Below, in pieces: positions 8,354 to 17,886 of a stretch of DNA of 64,000 nt. The stretch is from Desulfitobacterium sp050251735 (GTDB lineage: Bacteria > Bacillota > Desulfitobacteriia > Desulfitobacteriales > Desulfitobacteriaceae), in contig JBFWMF010000019.1 of assembly GCA_050251735.1 (NCBI GenBank), forward strand, positions 6,108-70,107, written 5' to 3'. Under the pieces are notes generated by a model, which saw nothing but the letters and a program-made list of their open reading frames with translations, was not told where the DNA came from and searched no databases. The position numbers and the translations under genes were made by a program. Numbering within the stretch: the first letter of the stretch is position 1; every line of letters starts with the position of its first letter.

Positions 8354-10705
8354 TTGGGCAAGACCTTACTTGTTGCCGAGAAACCCTCCCAAGCCAGAGA
8401 ATATGCCAAGACTCTTGGCGTAAAGGGCAAAGGAGAAGGATATTTTGCGAATGAAGAGTACATCATTTCCTGGTGTATTGGTCATCTCTTTGAGCTGAAG
8501 TCTCCCGAGACCTATATGGATCTCGATAAGGTTGGCAAGCGTTGGGGTATCCACCGCCTACCGGTACTACCGCAGGTAGGGGAATTTAAGCACGGTTTAA
8601 AGCTCAGCACCCAAAAGCAATTTAAGGTATTGGAACGTCTTCTTAAATCGCAGGAGATTGAACAGGTTATCTGTGGAACTGACGCCGATCGCGAGGGACA
8701 GTTGCTTTTTCAAGAGGTTTGGGATGCGGTTGGCTGCCAGAAGCCGCTTTTTCGGCTCTGGATTTCGTCCTTGACCCAGGAGGCTATTCAAGAAGGGATG
8801 GCGAAATTGCGCCCCTTTCACGAAGTAGAGGGCCTGGCGCAGGCAGGCTATGGGCGCTCCTATGGGGACTGGGATTTCGGGATGAATTTGACGGAAGGAT
8901 TTAGCGCCCTTTTTGGTAGCTTTGATCCGATCAGAAAAAAACCCAATGTTATCTCCATGGGTCGAGTACAGACTCCGACCTTAGCCCTTGTGGTGGAACG
9001 AGAGTGGGCTATTCAGAACTTTGTACCCGTTTCCTATGTGGAGATTGAAGCAGAGTTTGCAAGTGATAAGGGTATTTACAAAGGAAAATGGTTTGATCCG
9101 GCTGCGAAAAAGTCTCGGGCAAGCAAAGGTCAAGCTAAGAGCCCACAGGATAACCAGGAACAAGAGAAATCCTCCTTAGACTTAGCTCGAGGAAATGAGA
9201 TCATCGACAAGGTTCAAGGGAAAATGGGAAAGGTCTATTCAGTAAAAGAGAAGGAGAGCATGGAGCATCATCCTTTGCTTTTTGATCTAACCTCTTTGAC
9301 AGTTGCAGCTTCCAAGCGCTATGGCTTTGGAGCGGAGAAGGTGCTAAAGATTGCCCAATCCCTCTACGAGAAGAAAGCGATTACTTATCCCAGAACGGAT
9401 TGTAATTTCTTGCCCCCCGATTTATTGCCTAAGCTTAAAGCACATCTACAGGCACTGCAGAACGGACCCTATGGGCAGTGGGCCGAGAAAGCTTTGGCCC
9501 TACCTCTTCCCAAAGGGAAACGGGTCATCAATGAGATTACAGCTCACCATGCGATTATCCCAACCACGGAAAAGGTTGGCTCAAACTTAAGTCCGGATGA
9601 GGTAAAGATCTGGGAAATGATTGTGTTGCGTTTCCTAACCATCTGGTTTCCGTCGGCCCGCTACGCAGAAAAAGAGATCGTCACAGTAGTGGATAGCGAG
9701 TCGTTTATGACCAAGGGAAGGGTTTTGCTGGAGGCGGGCTGGAAAGAGGTTGAAAGCTCAGCAAAGCATCCGGCTTCCTCAGGCAAGAGCAAGGACGAAA
9801 AAGAAAACGAAGACCAACCGTCGGGGCTACTTCCCAATATGCTTAAGGATGACGAGGTTTTAACCAAAAGCTGTCAGGCCCTCCAAAAGGAAACCAAACC
9901 ACCGAAACGCTATACCCAAGGGGATTTGATCAAAGCCATGGAAGGTGCCGGTAAAGAGATTGAAGACGAGATGTTGCGTCAACAATTAAAGGGTAAAGGC
10001 TTAGGAACTGTGGCCACCCGGGCAGCGATCATTGAAAACCTTTTAGATCGGGAATATCTGGTTCAACAACAGAAGGTTCTCGCACCTACCGAAAAGGGTG
10101 TCGAGCTAATCGGCTTGATAAAAGAACGTTTGCCACAGGCACAGTTGTTAATCAGTGCGGAAATGACCGGACAAATGGAATATGAATTGGCGCAGGTGGA
10201 GCGGGGTGAAATTCCCTTAAGCCACTATATGTCAAGGGTAGAACAAGCCATACGCAATATTATTGAAGAATTGCGCCGCTTTGAATCCACCTATGGGAAA
10301 AAGCCCATTGCTTTTGGAGGAGATACAAAAAAAGGAATGCATAGTGAGAGGGCAACGAACATAAAGAGTACTCTACCGGAAAAAGAGCCTTTAAAGGGAC
10401 AGGTGGTTGAAGTGCTGGGGATTTGTCCGAGCTGTGGCGGTGGAGTCGTCGAACGGGAAAAGGGCTATGGCTGTCAGAACTGGCAAACGGGATGTCCTTT
10501 CATTCTTTGGAAAAATTCAATCTGCGGAAAAGTACTAACCCCCACTCAAGTAAAAAGTCTCTTAGATAAGGGAAAAACTCCCCTGATTCAAGGATTTCGC
10601 TCCAAGACTGGAAAGAGCTTTCAGGCCTATCTGGTTTGGGAAAACCCTTCAACTGGAAAGCTGCGCTTTGAATTTGAGAAGAAAGGCGATATAGGGAGAA
10701 GGTGA
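8354..10705 (+). CDS. topB: DNA topoisomerase III (type IA)
   Basis: Cuts one DNA strand through a 5'-phosphotyrosine bond and passes the other strand, decatenating DNA and resolving recombination intermediates. The 783-aa protein has a Toprim domain (VAEKPSQARE at residues 7-16, GTDADREGQ at 108-116 with metal ligands D110, D112, E114), the catalytic tyrosine Y345 in ITYPRTD, and a C-terminal Cys-containing topo/zinc-like domain (CPSCGGG, then CQNWQTGCPF). Two low-complexity hydrophilic insertions lie at about 250-280 and 475-500. The TTG start at 8354 has GAGGTGG upstream and gives the conserved GKTLLVAEKPSQ start. It appears monocistronic. Confidence 0.93.
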   Translation: MGKTLLVAEKPSQAREYAKTLGVKGKGEGYFANEEYIISWCIGHLFELKSPETYMDLDKVGKRWGIHRLPVLPQVGEFKHGLKLSTQKQFKVLERLLKSQEIEQVICGTDADREGQLLFQEVWDAVGCQKPLFRLWISSLTQEAIQEGMAKLRPFHEVEGLAQAGYGRSYGDWDFGMNLTEGFSALFGSFDPIRKKPNVISMGRVQTPTLALVVEREWAIQNFVPVSYVEIEAEFASDKGIYKGKWFDPAAKKSRASKGQAKSPQDNQEQEKSSLDLARGNEIIDKVQGKMGKVYSVKEKESMEHHPLLFDLTSLTVAASKRYGFGAEKVLKIAQSLYEKKAITYPRTDCNFLPPDLLPKLKAHLQALQNGPYGQWAEKALALPLPKGKRVINEITAHHAIIPTTEKVGSNLSPDEVKIWEMIVLRFLTIWFPSARYAEKEIVTVVDSESFMTKGRVLLEAGWKEVESSAKHPASSGKSKDEKENEDQPSGLLPNMLKDDEVLTKSCQALQKETKPPKRYTQGDLIKAMEGAGKEIEDEMLRQQLKGKGLGTVATRAAIIENLLDREYLVQQQKVLAPTEKGVELIGLIKERLPQAQLLISAEMTGQMEYELAQVERGEIPLSHYMSRVEQAIRNIIEELRRFESTYGKKPIAFGGDTKKGMHSERATNIKSTLPEKEPLKGQVVEVLGICPSCGGGVVEREKGYGCQNWQTGCPFILWKNSICGKVLTPTQVKSLLDKGKTPLIQGFRSKTGKSFQAYLVWENPSTGKLRFEFEKKGDIGRR

Positions 10706-10840
10706 CAATTGACATTAATTTTGCTAAGATAAAATTAAATTAGAAAATGCTTTTTTTCTATAGAAGTGGAAAAAAAGCATACTCATTTGAATAAAATGAA
10801 GCAGGCTACCTTTGGTGTAGACATGAAGGGGGGAGAGAAT

Positions 10841-11509
10841 ATGGGAAGTAGCTGGGAAAGTATCGCCGTTGCTATTGTTATTATCCTCTTATTCTATTTT
10901 GGGAAGCGTTATGCCCCTCAAATCAAAGAGAATCAAAAACGAGTCAAAGTAAAACAGCCCAAAGAGGAAAGTAAAGCTACCCAATCGAGGGCTTCTCATA
11001 CGTCAAGTACAGTGGCTAGCCTTGTTCTGCATCCCCACACCTTTGAGCGGGCCAAAAGAGAGTATTTACAACAGGCACAGCGCTTTTTGGGTGCCTATGA
11101 GCTGTTATATTTATCCTGCTATGGAAATTTAAGCGGAGAAAGAAAAGTGCAGTTATTAAAGAATTGGGAGGAAGGAATCCTCAGCACAGACGCTCCTAAT
11201 TTTATTCTGGCATGGAATACATGCGTTCAAAAACATTGTGGTAGGAATTTTTACAGCAAAGGAAATCCTAAAGGCAATACAATGGGAAATTCCAAGGAAA
11301 AAATTGATTATGAAGTGGTGGATCTGATTCTCCAAGATTGGCTTAAGCTCTTGCTCAAATGGGGACTTCATCGTGAACCTAGAGGGTATACCCAGTCTGA
11401 GTTGCAGGGAGGGGAACCCTTAGGAGCTACAGAACTAAATTATTACTGGCTACTTAATGGAGAGGTTCTCGAAGAAGGGCAACTAAAAGCACAATCTTCG
11501 GGGCAATAA
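10841..11509 (+). CDS. Membrane-anchored hypothetical protein
   Basis: A 222-aa protein with one N-terminal transmembrane helix (about residues 6-22, AVAIVIILLFYFG), a basic, Lys-rich linker, and a soluble domain probably facing the cytoplasm. A charged helical segment around HTFERAKREYLQQAQRFLGAY and a Trp-rich region follow; I do not recognise the fold. The ATG at 10841 is chosen because GGGGGGAGAG precedes it; the frame is open to 10766 but that start has no ribosome binding site. A GNPKGNTMGN stretch is low complexity. It lies between topB and the tetR operon and has its own terminator. Confidence 0.65.
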   Translation: MGSSWESIAVAIVIILLFYFGKRYAPQIKENQKRVKVKQPKEESKATQSRASHTSSTVASLVLHPHTFERAKREYLQQAQRFLGAYELLYLSCYGNLSGERKVQLLKNWEEGILSTDAPNFILAWNTCVQKHCGRNFYSKGNPKGNTMGNSKEKIDYEVVDLILQDWLKLLLKWGLHREPRGYTQSELQGGEPLGATELNYYWLLNGEVLEEGQLKAQSSGQ

Positions 11510-11527
11510 GCTCCGGGGTAGTAAAGA

Positions 11528-11560
11528 AAAGAGATGCAAATTTTGCATCTCTTTCATTTT
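11528..11560 (+). terminator. Terminator before the tetR operon
   Basis: Near-perfect inverted repeat with arms AAAGAGATGCAAA and TTTGCATCTCTTT, followed by a T-rich stretch, 18 bases after the upstream stop codon. Confidence 0.8.
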
Positions 11561-11563
11561 CTC

Positions 11564-11613
11564 TTGACAGGTAAAGAATCTCATAGGAAACTATAAATAC
11601 TGATATAGTTTCC
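11564..11613 (+). promoter_or_regulatory. Promoter region with palindromic TetR operator
   Basis: A consensus -35 box TTGACA is at 11564-11569. Starting at 11586, where the -10 region should fall, there is a perfect inverted repeat GGAAACTATA-N8-TATAGTTTCC (11586-11613). A regulator bound there would block RNA polymerase. It lies 18 bases before the tetR start, so autorepression of the tetR-RND operon is the natural reading. The exact -10 box is not obvious. Confidence 0.8.
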
Positions 11614-11631
11614 GCAGGGGAGGAGAAATAT

Positions 11632-12195
11632 TTGCGCGATCGCATATTAGGAAAAGCTTATGAACTGATCCAGCGCTATGGCTTGCGAGGGTTCACCATG
11701 GATGATGTGGCCAGTGACCTAGGGATTAGTAAGAAGACGATTTACAAAGTCTTTCAGTCTAAAAATCAACTGATTAGCGAGCTGGTGGATAATATCGTTG
11801 AGATGGAAAAACGGACTTTTTGTGAAGCAATCGCTGAGCAAGCGACTTGGTTAGAGAAGTTTGAGGCCATGCTTACTATGTATACTCCAGAGGATATCCC
11901 TTTTCGACTGGTGGATGAGCTTTACCGTAACTATCCTCAAGAAAAAGAAAAAATTGAGAAATTGGCAGAGTTTCGACAAGCCATACTTTATCCTCTCATT
12001 GAAGAAGGTCAGAAGGAGGGGAAGATCCGAGCGGATCTTAATCCGGTGATTATCGTGGCCATGATCCATAATCTGTTTATGACACCGGCTGATTCGAAAA
12101 TGCTGGAATCCCAAGATATTACGATTAAGCAGCTTCTTGAACAAATGAAGAATCTCTTTTTTCATGGGATTCTCAAAAATGGGGAGGACAACTAA
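11632..12195 (+). CDS. TetR/AcrR family transcriptional regulator
   Basis: This 187-aa protein has an N-terminal TetR helix-turn-helix (about residues 5-50: ILGKAYELIQRYGLRGF, then MDDVASDLGISKKTIYKVF) and a helical ligand-binding C-terminal domain. The TTG start has GGGGAGGAG upstream. It is the first gene of a three-gene unit; its TAA is immediately followed by the ATG of the efflux adaptor. It probably represses this operon through the palindrome at 11586-11613 and is released by a pump substrate. The ligand cannot be told from the sequence. Confidence 0.92.
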   Translation: MRDRILGKAYELIQRYGLRGFTMDDVASDLGISKKTIYKVFQSKNQLISELVDNIVEMEKRTFCEAIAEQATWLEKFEAMLTMYTPEDIPFRLVDELYRNYPQEKEKIEKLAEFRQAILYPLIEEGQKEGKIRADLNPVIIVAMIHNLFMTPADSKMLESQDITIKQLLEQMKNLFFHGILKNGEDN

Positions 12196-13305
12196 ATGTT
12201 TAGGACAAAAGCGTGGACCTTAACTTCATTTTTCCTTATCTTTACCTTCATGCTCGCAGGCTGCACAGAGCAAGCGGCGGTGATCACTCCCGAAAAAGAA
12301 AAACTGATCCAAGTTCAAGAAGCTAAAGAAGAAAAGTTTCCTCTTGAATTACGCTATACTGGGCTGACCTCTTCTGGGGAGGTGGCGAAGCACAGCTTTA
12401 AGATTCCTGGCAAACTAAGTGACATAACTGTAGAAAAAGGTAGTGCAGTAAAGGCCGGACAAAGGCTTGCTTCCTTGGATACCACGGAGTATAATTTGGC
12501 ACTTCAAACGGCGCAACTCGATGTCACCAAGTCGGATAAGGCCTATCAAGAAGCTCAGGATAATTACCGGAAAATGGAACAGCTCTTTAAAGCAGGTGCC
12601 TTGGCGGAAGCAGATCTAATCAAGCTTAAGCTGGACCTTGATGTGAAGGAAGCAACCTATCAGCAAGCAAAGATTGGCCATCAAGCCAAACAAGTACAGC
12701 TTAACGATGCTCAGCTCTATGCCAATAAGGAAGGCTATGTAGTGGATATTCTTTTCCGTGAAGGTGAGATTATCGCAGCTGGCTATCCTGTGGTGGTGAT
12801 TCGTTCCCCTGAACAGAAGGTTACGGTAGGAGTGTCCCAAAAGGATATCCAGAAGGTTAAAGTGGGTGATGCCGTCGAGGTTACAGTTGATGGGAAAACG
12901 GCCAAAGGAAAAGTAGAACGACTTGATGCTATCCCCGATGCACAGACCCGGACTTATAATGCAGAGATTCTTATCACAGACCCATATCCCGCGGATGCCT
13001 TTTATCTCGGGGCCACGGCAGAAGTAAAGTTTGCTCAAGGTGAGGCTGCCGGAGTTTGGATTCCCTTAGCCTGTGTTCTTAACGATGGTGAAGATTATAT
13101 CTTTATCGTGGAGGACGAGCGGGCCGTTAAAAGAAACATAAAACTCTTGGATGTCCAAGGGTTCAATGTGCGGGTAGAGGGGTTGAAGAGCGGAGAGCAG
13201 TATGTAACCAGCGGCATGAAAACTTTAAAGGAAGGCAATAAGGTGAAGATCCAAAGTGAGGTTAGCCCTAATCAGCAAAGTGAGGTTAACTCCAATGAGC
13301 AATAA
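12196..13305 (+). CDS. RND efflux membrane fusion (adaptor) lipoprotein
   Basis: A 369-aa MFP/HlyD-type adaptor that joins an RND pump. The N-terminus is a lipoprotein signal with lipobox LAGC (residues 20-23), so the mature protein is anchored to the outer face of the membrane. Next come the lipoyl/barrel-sandwich half (LSDITVEKGSAVKAGQRLASLD), a helical hairpin (about 100-165), the second lipoyl half (NKEGYVVDILFREGEIIAAG) and a beta-barrel plus membrane-proximal domain. It starts one base after the tetR stop and overlaps the pump gene by 11 bases. No outer membrane factor gene follows in the operon. Confidence 0.92.
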   Translation: MFRTKAWTLTSFFLIFTFMLAGCTEQAAVITPEKEKLIQVQEAKEEKFPLELRYTGLTSSGEVAKHSFKIPGKLSDITVEKGSAVKAGQRLASLDTTEYNLALQTAQLDVTKSDKAYQEAQDNYRKMEQLFKAGALAEADLIKLKLDLDVKEATYQQAKIGHQAKQVQLNDAQLYANKEGYVVDILFREGEIIAAGYPVVVIRSPEQKVTVGVSQKDIQKVKVGDAVEVTVDGKTAKGKVERLDAIPDAQTRTYNAEILITDPYPADAFYLGATAEVKFAQGEAAGVWIPLACVLNDGEDYIFIVEDERAVKRNIKLLDVQGFNVRVEGLKSGEQYVTSGMKTLKEGNKVKIQSEVSPNQQSEVNSNEQ

Positions 13306-16300
13306 GAAGGGAATCATTTACCAAATCATTAAGAATTGGCGTTTTACGATTTTCTTTACGTTGATTGCCATTGCTTTGGGCTTGTACAGCTATTATTTAG
13401 TTCCTAAGCAGGAGAGTCCGGATGTCTCGTCACCTTATGCAGTGATCACTACCATTTATCCAGGGGCTTCTCCTGAGGATGTGGAAAAACTAGTAACCCG
13501 GGTAATTGAAGAGGGAATCAGGGAAGTGCCGGGCTACAAAACCTCGCAATCCATCACGAAAAACAGCCTATCTGTTGTGGTGTTAGAGCTGGACTACGAT
13601 GTGGATGTAAAGGAGGCTTGGAATGAGCTCGGGCAGATTATTGACGATGCTCAGGGAGATATTCCTGCGGAATGCTTAGATATAGAAGTGGATACAGAAC
13701 TCGTGGAGACGGCAGGTATGATTATCAGCCTTTCCGGAGAAGGGTATTCCTATGAGCAATTAGCAGATTTTGCTGACCAATTCAAAAGCAGGCTCGCCAA
13801 AATTGATGGGATTTCTCGTTTTACTGTGTCCGGGGTTCAAAATAAAGTGGCCATGGTAGAAGTCATGACCACCGAGCTAAACAAATACAATATTTCTCTC
13901 AACGAACTGGTTAGTCTAATTCAAGCCCAAAACCTACAGATTCCTGCTGGCTCCTTAAGCGATAATAAGGTGAAGGTTAATGTCACTTCCCCGGGTCTCT
14001 TCACTTCACTGGCAGATATCGAAAACCTGATCGTGGATGTTTCCAAAGAGACAGGGGCCCCCATCCGCTTGAAGGATGTTGCAAAGGTCGCTTGGGATAT
14101 CGAAGACTCCAGCTATCAGCTCAAGCACAACGGGCAAAATGCGATAATGCTCAGTGGCTTCTTTGAGGAGAATCGCAATATTCTTCTCACCGGGGAAGAG
14201 ATCCGGACTGAGCTGGATCAGATTAAAGCCGAAATGCCGGCGGGATTAGTTGTTGACGAGATCGTTTACCAGCCTGCAGATGTAGATATAAGTGTAGCCA
14301 AGTTTTTTCGCAATCTCCTAGAGGGTATGGCTTTGGTCCTCATCGTCGTCTTTTTGGGGATGGGTTTCCGGAATGCTTTGGTGGCTTCCACTGCGGTTCC
14401 TCTCTCCATAATTCTTACCTTTATTGCCATGTATCTTTTGGGAATACAGCTTCATGAAATCTCCATTGCCGCCTTGATTCTAGCCTTGGGGATTCTAGTG
14501 GATGATGCTATTGTAATTATCGATGCTATCCAAGTTCACATTGACCAAGGGTTAGAAAAAATGGAGGCCTGTATCAAGGGTATGAAACAGGCCGTGATTC
14601 CGGTTTTTTCTGCCACCTTAACCATTGTGGCAGCTTTTTCACCCATGCTTTTTGTCCCCGGTCCGGCAGGGGAATTCCTCAGGTCCTTACCCCAAACTGT
14701 TATTATTTCAGTAGTGGCGTCGTTTTTGGTCGCTATTACGGTTACCCCGGTCTTAGCCTATTTGTTCTTCGATAAGTTAAAAGAAGATAGCGGTAAAAAA
14801 GCTATCCTCCGCCGTTTTTATGACTACTTCCTAAGAATTGGCATGACTTATAAGAAGACAACGGTCCTTGCCTCCATTCTTCTCATTGCCTTAGCAAGCT
14901 ATAGTGCCATGCAGCTTCATATTGAGTTCTTCCCCAAGGCCGATAAAAATGTCTTCTATATCAATCTTCATTCGGAAAATACCTCAGATATTGGGGCTAC
15001 GGCAAAGCTTGCCAAGCAGGTGGAAGAGATTTTGCAAAGCAATGAGGAAGTCATCAGCTATTCTACAGCGGTAGGGGAGGGCTTGCCCAAGTTCTATATT
15101 ACTTTACCCAAAGCTACCCCCTCCAAGGACTTTGGCCAGATCATGCTGAAAGTGAATCTGGAAAACAGTGAATATGCTAATAATGAGGAATTAGCTCTTC
15201 ATATCCAAGAGCAGCTCGACGGGCAATTAGTTGGCGGAACGGCGGATGTATTGCTCTTGGAGAAGGCATTTCCCGGGGCTCCTCTGGAAATCAGAGTCAG
15301 TGGCGTGGATCCCTTGCAAGTTAGAGATGCCGTGGCCTTGATTCGCCAAGAGCTGGAGGGTATTGCCGGGACGATGAATGTGGAGGATGATTACGCCGCC
15401 AATGAGTATGAATTTGTCGTGGATGTGGATACGGAGCGGGCTATTTCCATGGGCATGACCAATTATGATATCCAACGGCAGATTAACATCGCTCTAAGTG
15501 GCGCAGAAGCTTCCGTATTCCGCCTTGCCGGCAATGAGTACTCAATTATTGTCCAAGGGGATATTGAGACTAAGGAAGACTTGGAGAATCTAGCCATCAA
15601 ATCCTCTATAACCGGCAATAAGGTGCTCCTAAAGCAATTAGGGGAAATCCATCTTCAATCCACTGTGCCGACAATTAACAAGTATGATGGTGTGCGGGCG
15701 GTGACGATTTCCGGTAAGGTTCAACCAGGCTTTAGTGCCGTGACCATCGAGAACACCCTGAAGCAAAGGCTGGAATCATCAGGCTTCGATTTTTCAGAGC
15801 TGACTCTGAGCTACGAAGGGGAAGCCAAGGATATCAAGGATAATTTCGGTAGTCTGGGCATCACCGCGATTTTTGCGCTCTTCCTGATTTACATCATCCT
15901 GATGATCCAGTTCCGCTCCTTTTTACAGCCGGCGATCATTTTTATTACCATTCCCTTATCCATCATCGGCGTGGTTGCAGGACTGATTTTATTCAGCCAG
16001 CCCTTATCCTTCACGGCCTTGGTCGGGGTAGTCAGCCTCATGGGTCTGGTTATTCGGAACGCCATCCTGCTTATTGAGTTTATCAAGTTAGCCCGGGAAG
16101 AGGGAATGACCATCGACGAGGCCTGCACCTTCGCCGTCCATCGTCGTTATCGTCCCATCATTTTGGCCGCAGTGACCACGGTGATCGGTCTGGTACCCTT
16201 GGCCCTTTCGGGGAGTGATTTATTTACCCCTATGTCCGTGGCCTTGATGTGCGGACTCTTAGTCTCAACACTCTTTACTTTAGTGGTGGTTCCGGTATTG

Positions 16301-16378
16301 TATAGTCTCCTCGTTAGAGAAGATAAAGAAAAAATATCTACTCCGTTGGGGAATCAGGACTTGGGACAGTCTGTTTAG
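13295..16378 (+). CDS. RND family efflux permease (AcrB/MexB-like)
   Basis: A proton-driven exporter of 1027 aa with the RND plan: TM1 (about 17-35), large extracytoplasmic loop, TM2-6, second loop, TM8-12. The proton-relay pair D403-D404 is present in GILVDDAIVIIDAI of TM4. The start MSNKKG at 13295 has GAGG eight bases upstream and overlaps the adaptor stop, indicating translational coupling. The likely role is drug or hydrophobic compound export controlled by the upstream TetR protein. The substrate cannot be inferred. This group of pumps is common in Firmicutes with the same tetR-adaptor-pump order. Confidence 0.92.
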   Translation: MSNKKGIIYQIIKNWRFTIFFTLIAIALGLYSYYLVPKQESPDVSSPYAVITTIYPGASPEDVEKLVTRVIEEGIREVPGYKTSQSITKNSLSVVVLELDYDVDVKEAWNELGQIIDDAQGDIPAECLDIEVDTELVETAGMIISLSGEGYSYEQLADFADQFKSRLAKIDGISRFTVSGVQNKVAMVEVMTTELNKYNISLNELVSLIQAQNLQIPAGSLSDNKVKVNVTSPGLFTSLADIENLIVDVSKETGAPIRLKDVAKVAWDIEDSSYQLKHNGQNAIMLSGFFEENRNILLTGEEIRTELDQIKAEMPAGLVVDEIVYQPADVDISVAKFFRNLLEGMALVLIVVFLGMGFRNALVASTAVPLSIILTFIAMYLLGIQLHEISIAALILALGILVDDAIVIIDAIQVHIDQGLEKMEACIKGMKQAVIPVFSATLTIVAAFSPMLFVPGPAGEFLRSLPQTVIISVVASFLVAITVTPVLAYLFFDKLKEDSGKKAILRRFYDYFLRIGMTYKKTTVLASILLIALASYSAMQLHIEFFPKADKNVFYINLHSENTSDIGATAKLAKQVEEILQSNEEVISYSTAVGEGLPKFYITLPKATPSKDFGQIMLKVNLENSEYANNEELALHIQEQLDGQLVGGTADVLLLEKAFPGAPLEIRVSGVDPLQVRDAVALIRQELEGIAGTMNVEDDYAANEYEFVVDVDTERAISMGMTNYDIQRQINIALSGAEASVFRLAGNEYSIIVQGDIETKEDLENLAIKSSITGNKVLLKQLGEIHLQSTVPTINKYDGVRAVTISGKVQPGFSAVTIENTLKQRLESSGFDFSELTLSYEGEAKDIKDNFGSLGITAIFALFLIYIILMIQFRSFLQPAIIFITIPLSIIGVVAGLILFSQPLSFTALVGVVSLMGLVIRNAILLIEFIKLAREEGMTIDEACTFAVHRRYRPIILAAVTTVIGLVPLALSGSDLFTPMSVALMCGLLVSTLFTLVVVPVLYSLLVREDKEKISTPLGNQDLGQSV

Positions 16379-16409
16379 CTCTCCCAAGTTTCCCCAAGTG
16401 CTACCAAGC

Positions 16410-17720
16410 TTATTCTTCTTCCCCGGCCGCCAATAAAGCAGCGCTTTCTTCCACAGGCAGGGTTTGAACATCTTTGAGCTTGCGACCGATGGACCGTGAC
16501 TTACGAGTCGCGGTTTCTATTGTATTGCTGGCTTCTTGCAGCTTTTTCTGGGTTTTTTCAAGGATCTCGGTAAACTTACCGAACTCGGTCTTTACGGCAC
16601 TGAGGAGGTTCCATACTTCACTGGAACGTTTTTCGATAGCTAGGGTTCTAAAGCCCATTTGGAGGCTGTTGAGCAGGGCGGCCAAAGTGGTTGGACCGGC
16701 AATTACGACTTTAAAGTCTCTTTGCAGCATTTCACAGAGACCGGGACGACGGAGTACCTCGGCATAGAGCCCCTCAATGGGGAGGAAAAGAATTCCGAAA
16801 TCTGTGGTGTTTGGTGGGTCGATATATTTTTCATGAATAGTTTTCGCCTCGGTTTTGATGCGATATTCGAGAGCTTTTTCTGCTTCGGCAATACGGGGAA
16901 GATCACATTGCTCTTGGGCATCGAGTAGGCGGTCATAGTCTTCGATAGGAAATTTGGCGTCGATAGGTAGATAGATAAGGCGGTCTTCACCGTCCTTAGC
17001 TGGGATATTAATGGCAAATTCTACACGATCCTTACTACCGACCTTCGTAATCACATTTGTGGAATACTGGTCAGCGGTAAGGATTTGTTCAAGCAAAGCC
17101 CCTAATTGAACCTCACCCCAAGTTCCCCGGGTTTTCACATTGGTTAGGACTTTTTTCAAATCCCCGACACCTGAAGCCAGAGTTTGCATTTCGCCCAGCC
17201 CCTTATGGACTTGCTCCAGCCGATCGCTGACCATCTTAAAGGATTCGCCAAGTCGTTGCTCAAGGGTAGAGGTCAGCTTTTCATCGACGGTGACTCTCAT
17301 GAGCTCAAGCTTCTGAGCATTATCTTGCTGGATAAGGAGGAGCCGTTCTTCAAGAGTTTTGCGCATGAATTCAAGCTTCTGCTCAGTAGTCTGGGAAAGG
17401 GTATTCATTTGTTTGGCGAAGATATCCAGTTGGCTCCGTTGAAGGGAAGCAATCTCCGCCATCTGAGTCAACTGGGAGTCGTTGAAGCGTTTTAAGGATT
17501 GGCTCATTTCCTCTCTGGCTTGTCGGGAGAGGGAGTGGCTTTCCTCTCGGTTTCGCGCTAATTCTTCCTGAGAAAGGCGTTCCTGACGTTCCAGGCTTTT
17601 TTCCAGGTGAGTCATTTGATTTTCTAAGTTCGTCAGCTTTGCTGTCCTAATTAAGAGTAGGCTAAGTAAAAGGATGGCAAGCACGGCAAGAGCACCATTC
17701 ACAATAGGTAAAAAATCCAT
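16410..17720 (-). CDS. rmuC: RmuC family protein (DNA recombination)
   Basis: A 436-aa protein with one N-terminal transmembrane helix (about residues 7-26), a long coiled coil (about 30-175), and the conserved RmuC nuclease-like domain marked by VKTRGTWGEVQLGALLEQIL, PIDAKFPIEDY and FLPIEGLYAEVL. RmuC is associated with limiting inversions and rearrangements at short repeats in E. coli. ATG at 17720 is chosen because GGAGGG sits six bases before it. It converges on the RND pump gene with 31 bases between stops. Confidence 0.92.
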   Translation of the reverse strand: MDFLPIVNGALAVLAILLLSLLLIRTAKLTNLENQMTHLEKSLERQERLSQEELARNREESHSLSRQAREEMSQSLKRFNDSQLTQMAEIASLQRSQLDIFAKQMNTLSQTTEQKLEFMRKTLEERLLLIQQDNAQKLELMRVTVDEKLTSTLEQRLGESFKMVSDRLEQVHKGLGEMQTLASGVGDLKKVLTNVKTRGTWGEVQLGALLEQILTADQYSTNVITKVGSKDRVEFAINIPAKDGEDRLIYLPIDAKFPIEDYDRLLDAQEQCDLPRIAEAEKALEYRIKTEAKTIHEKYIDPPNTTDFGILFLPIEGLYAEVLRRPGLCEMLQRDFKVVIAGPTTLAALLNSLQMGFRTLAIEKRSSEVWNLLSAVKTEFGKFTEILEKTQKKLQEASNTIETATRKSRSIGRKLKDVQTLPVEESAALLAAGEEE

Positions 17721-17812
17721 TAGGTTCCCTCCATATATATTAGGCCTCATGGCCCACGTTCTCCTGAGACTATCTCATTTTACCATAATTAGTTGACGTT
17801 TTTATGAACAGC

Positions 17813-17841
17813 TTGCACCTCTGACCAAATTTGATTAAAAT
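17813..17841 (+). promoter_or_regulatory. Sigma-A type promoter of htpG
   Basis: TTGCAC and TAAAAT with a 17-base spacer, 46 bases before the htpG start at 17887. I see no CIRCE palindrome or CtsR box in the leader. Confidence 0.55.
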
Positions 17842-17886
17842 ATAGGTAGTACACATTAAATTAGGTATTTGGAGGGTTTAAACGCA

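Noticed and set aside
17869..17886. TTG start of htpG at 17869
   Set aside because: It would overlap the TTGGAGGG ribosome binding site, which instead serves the ATG at 17887.
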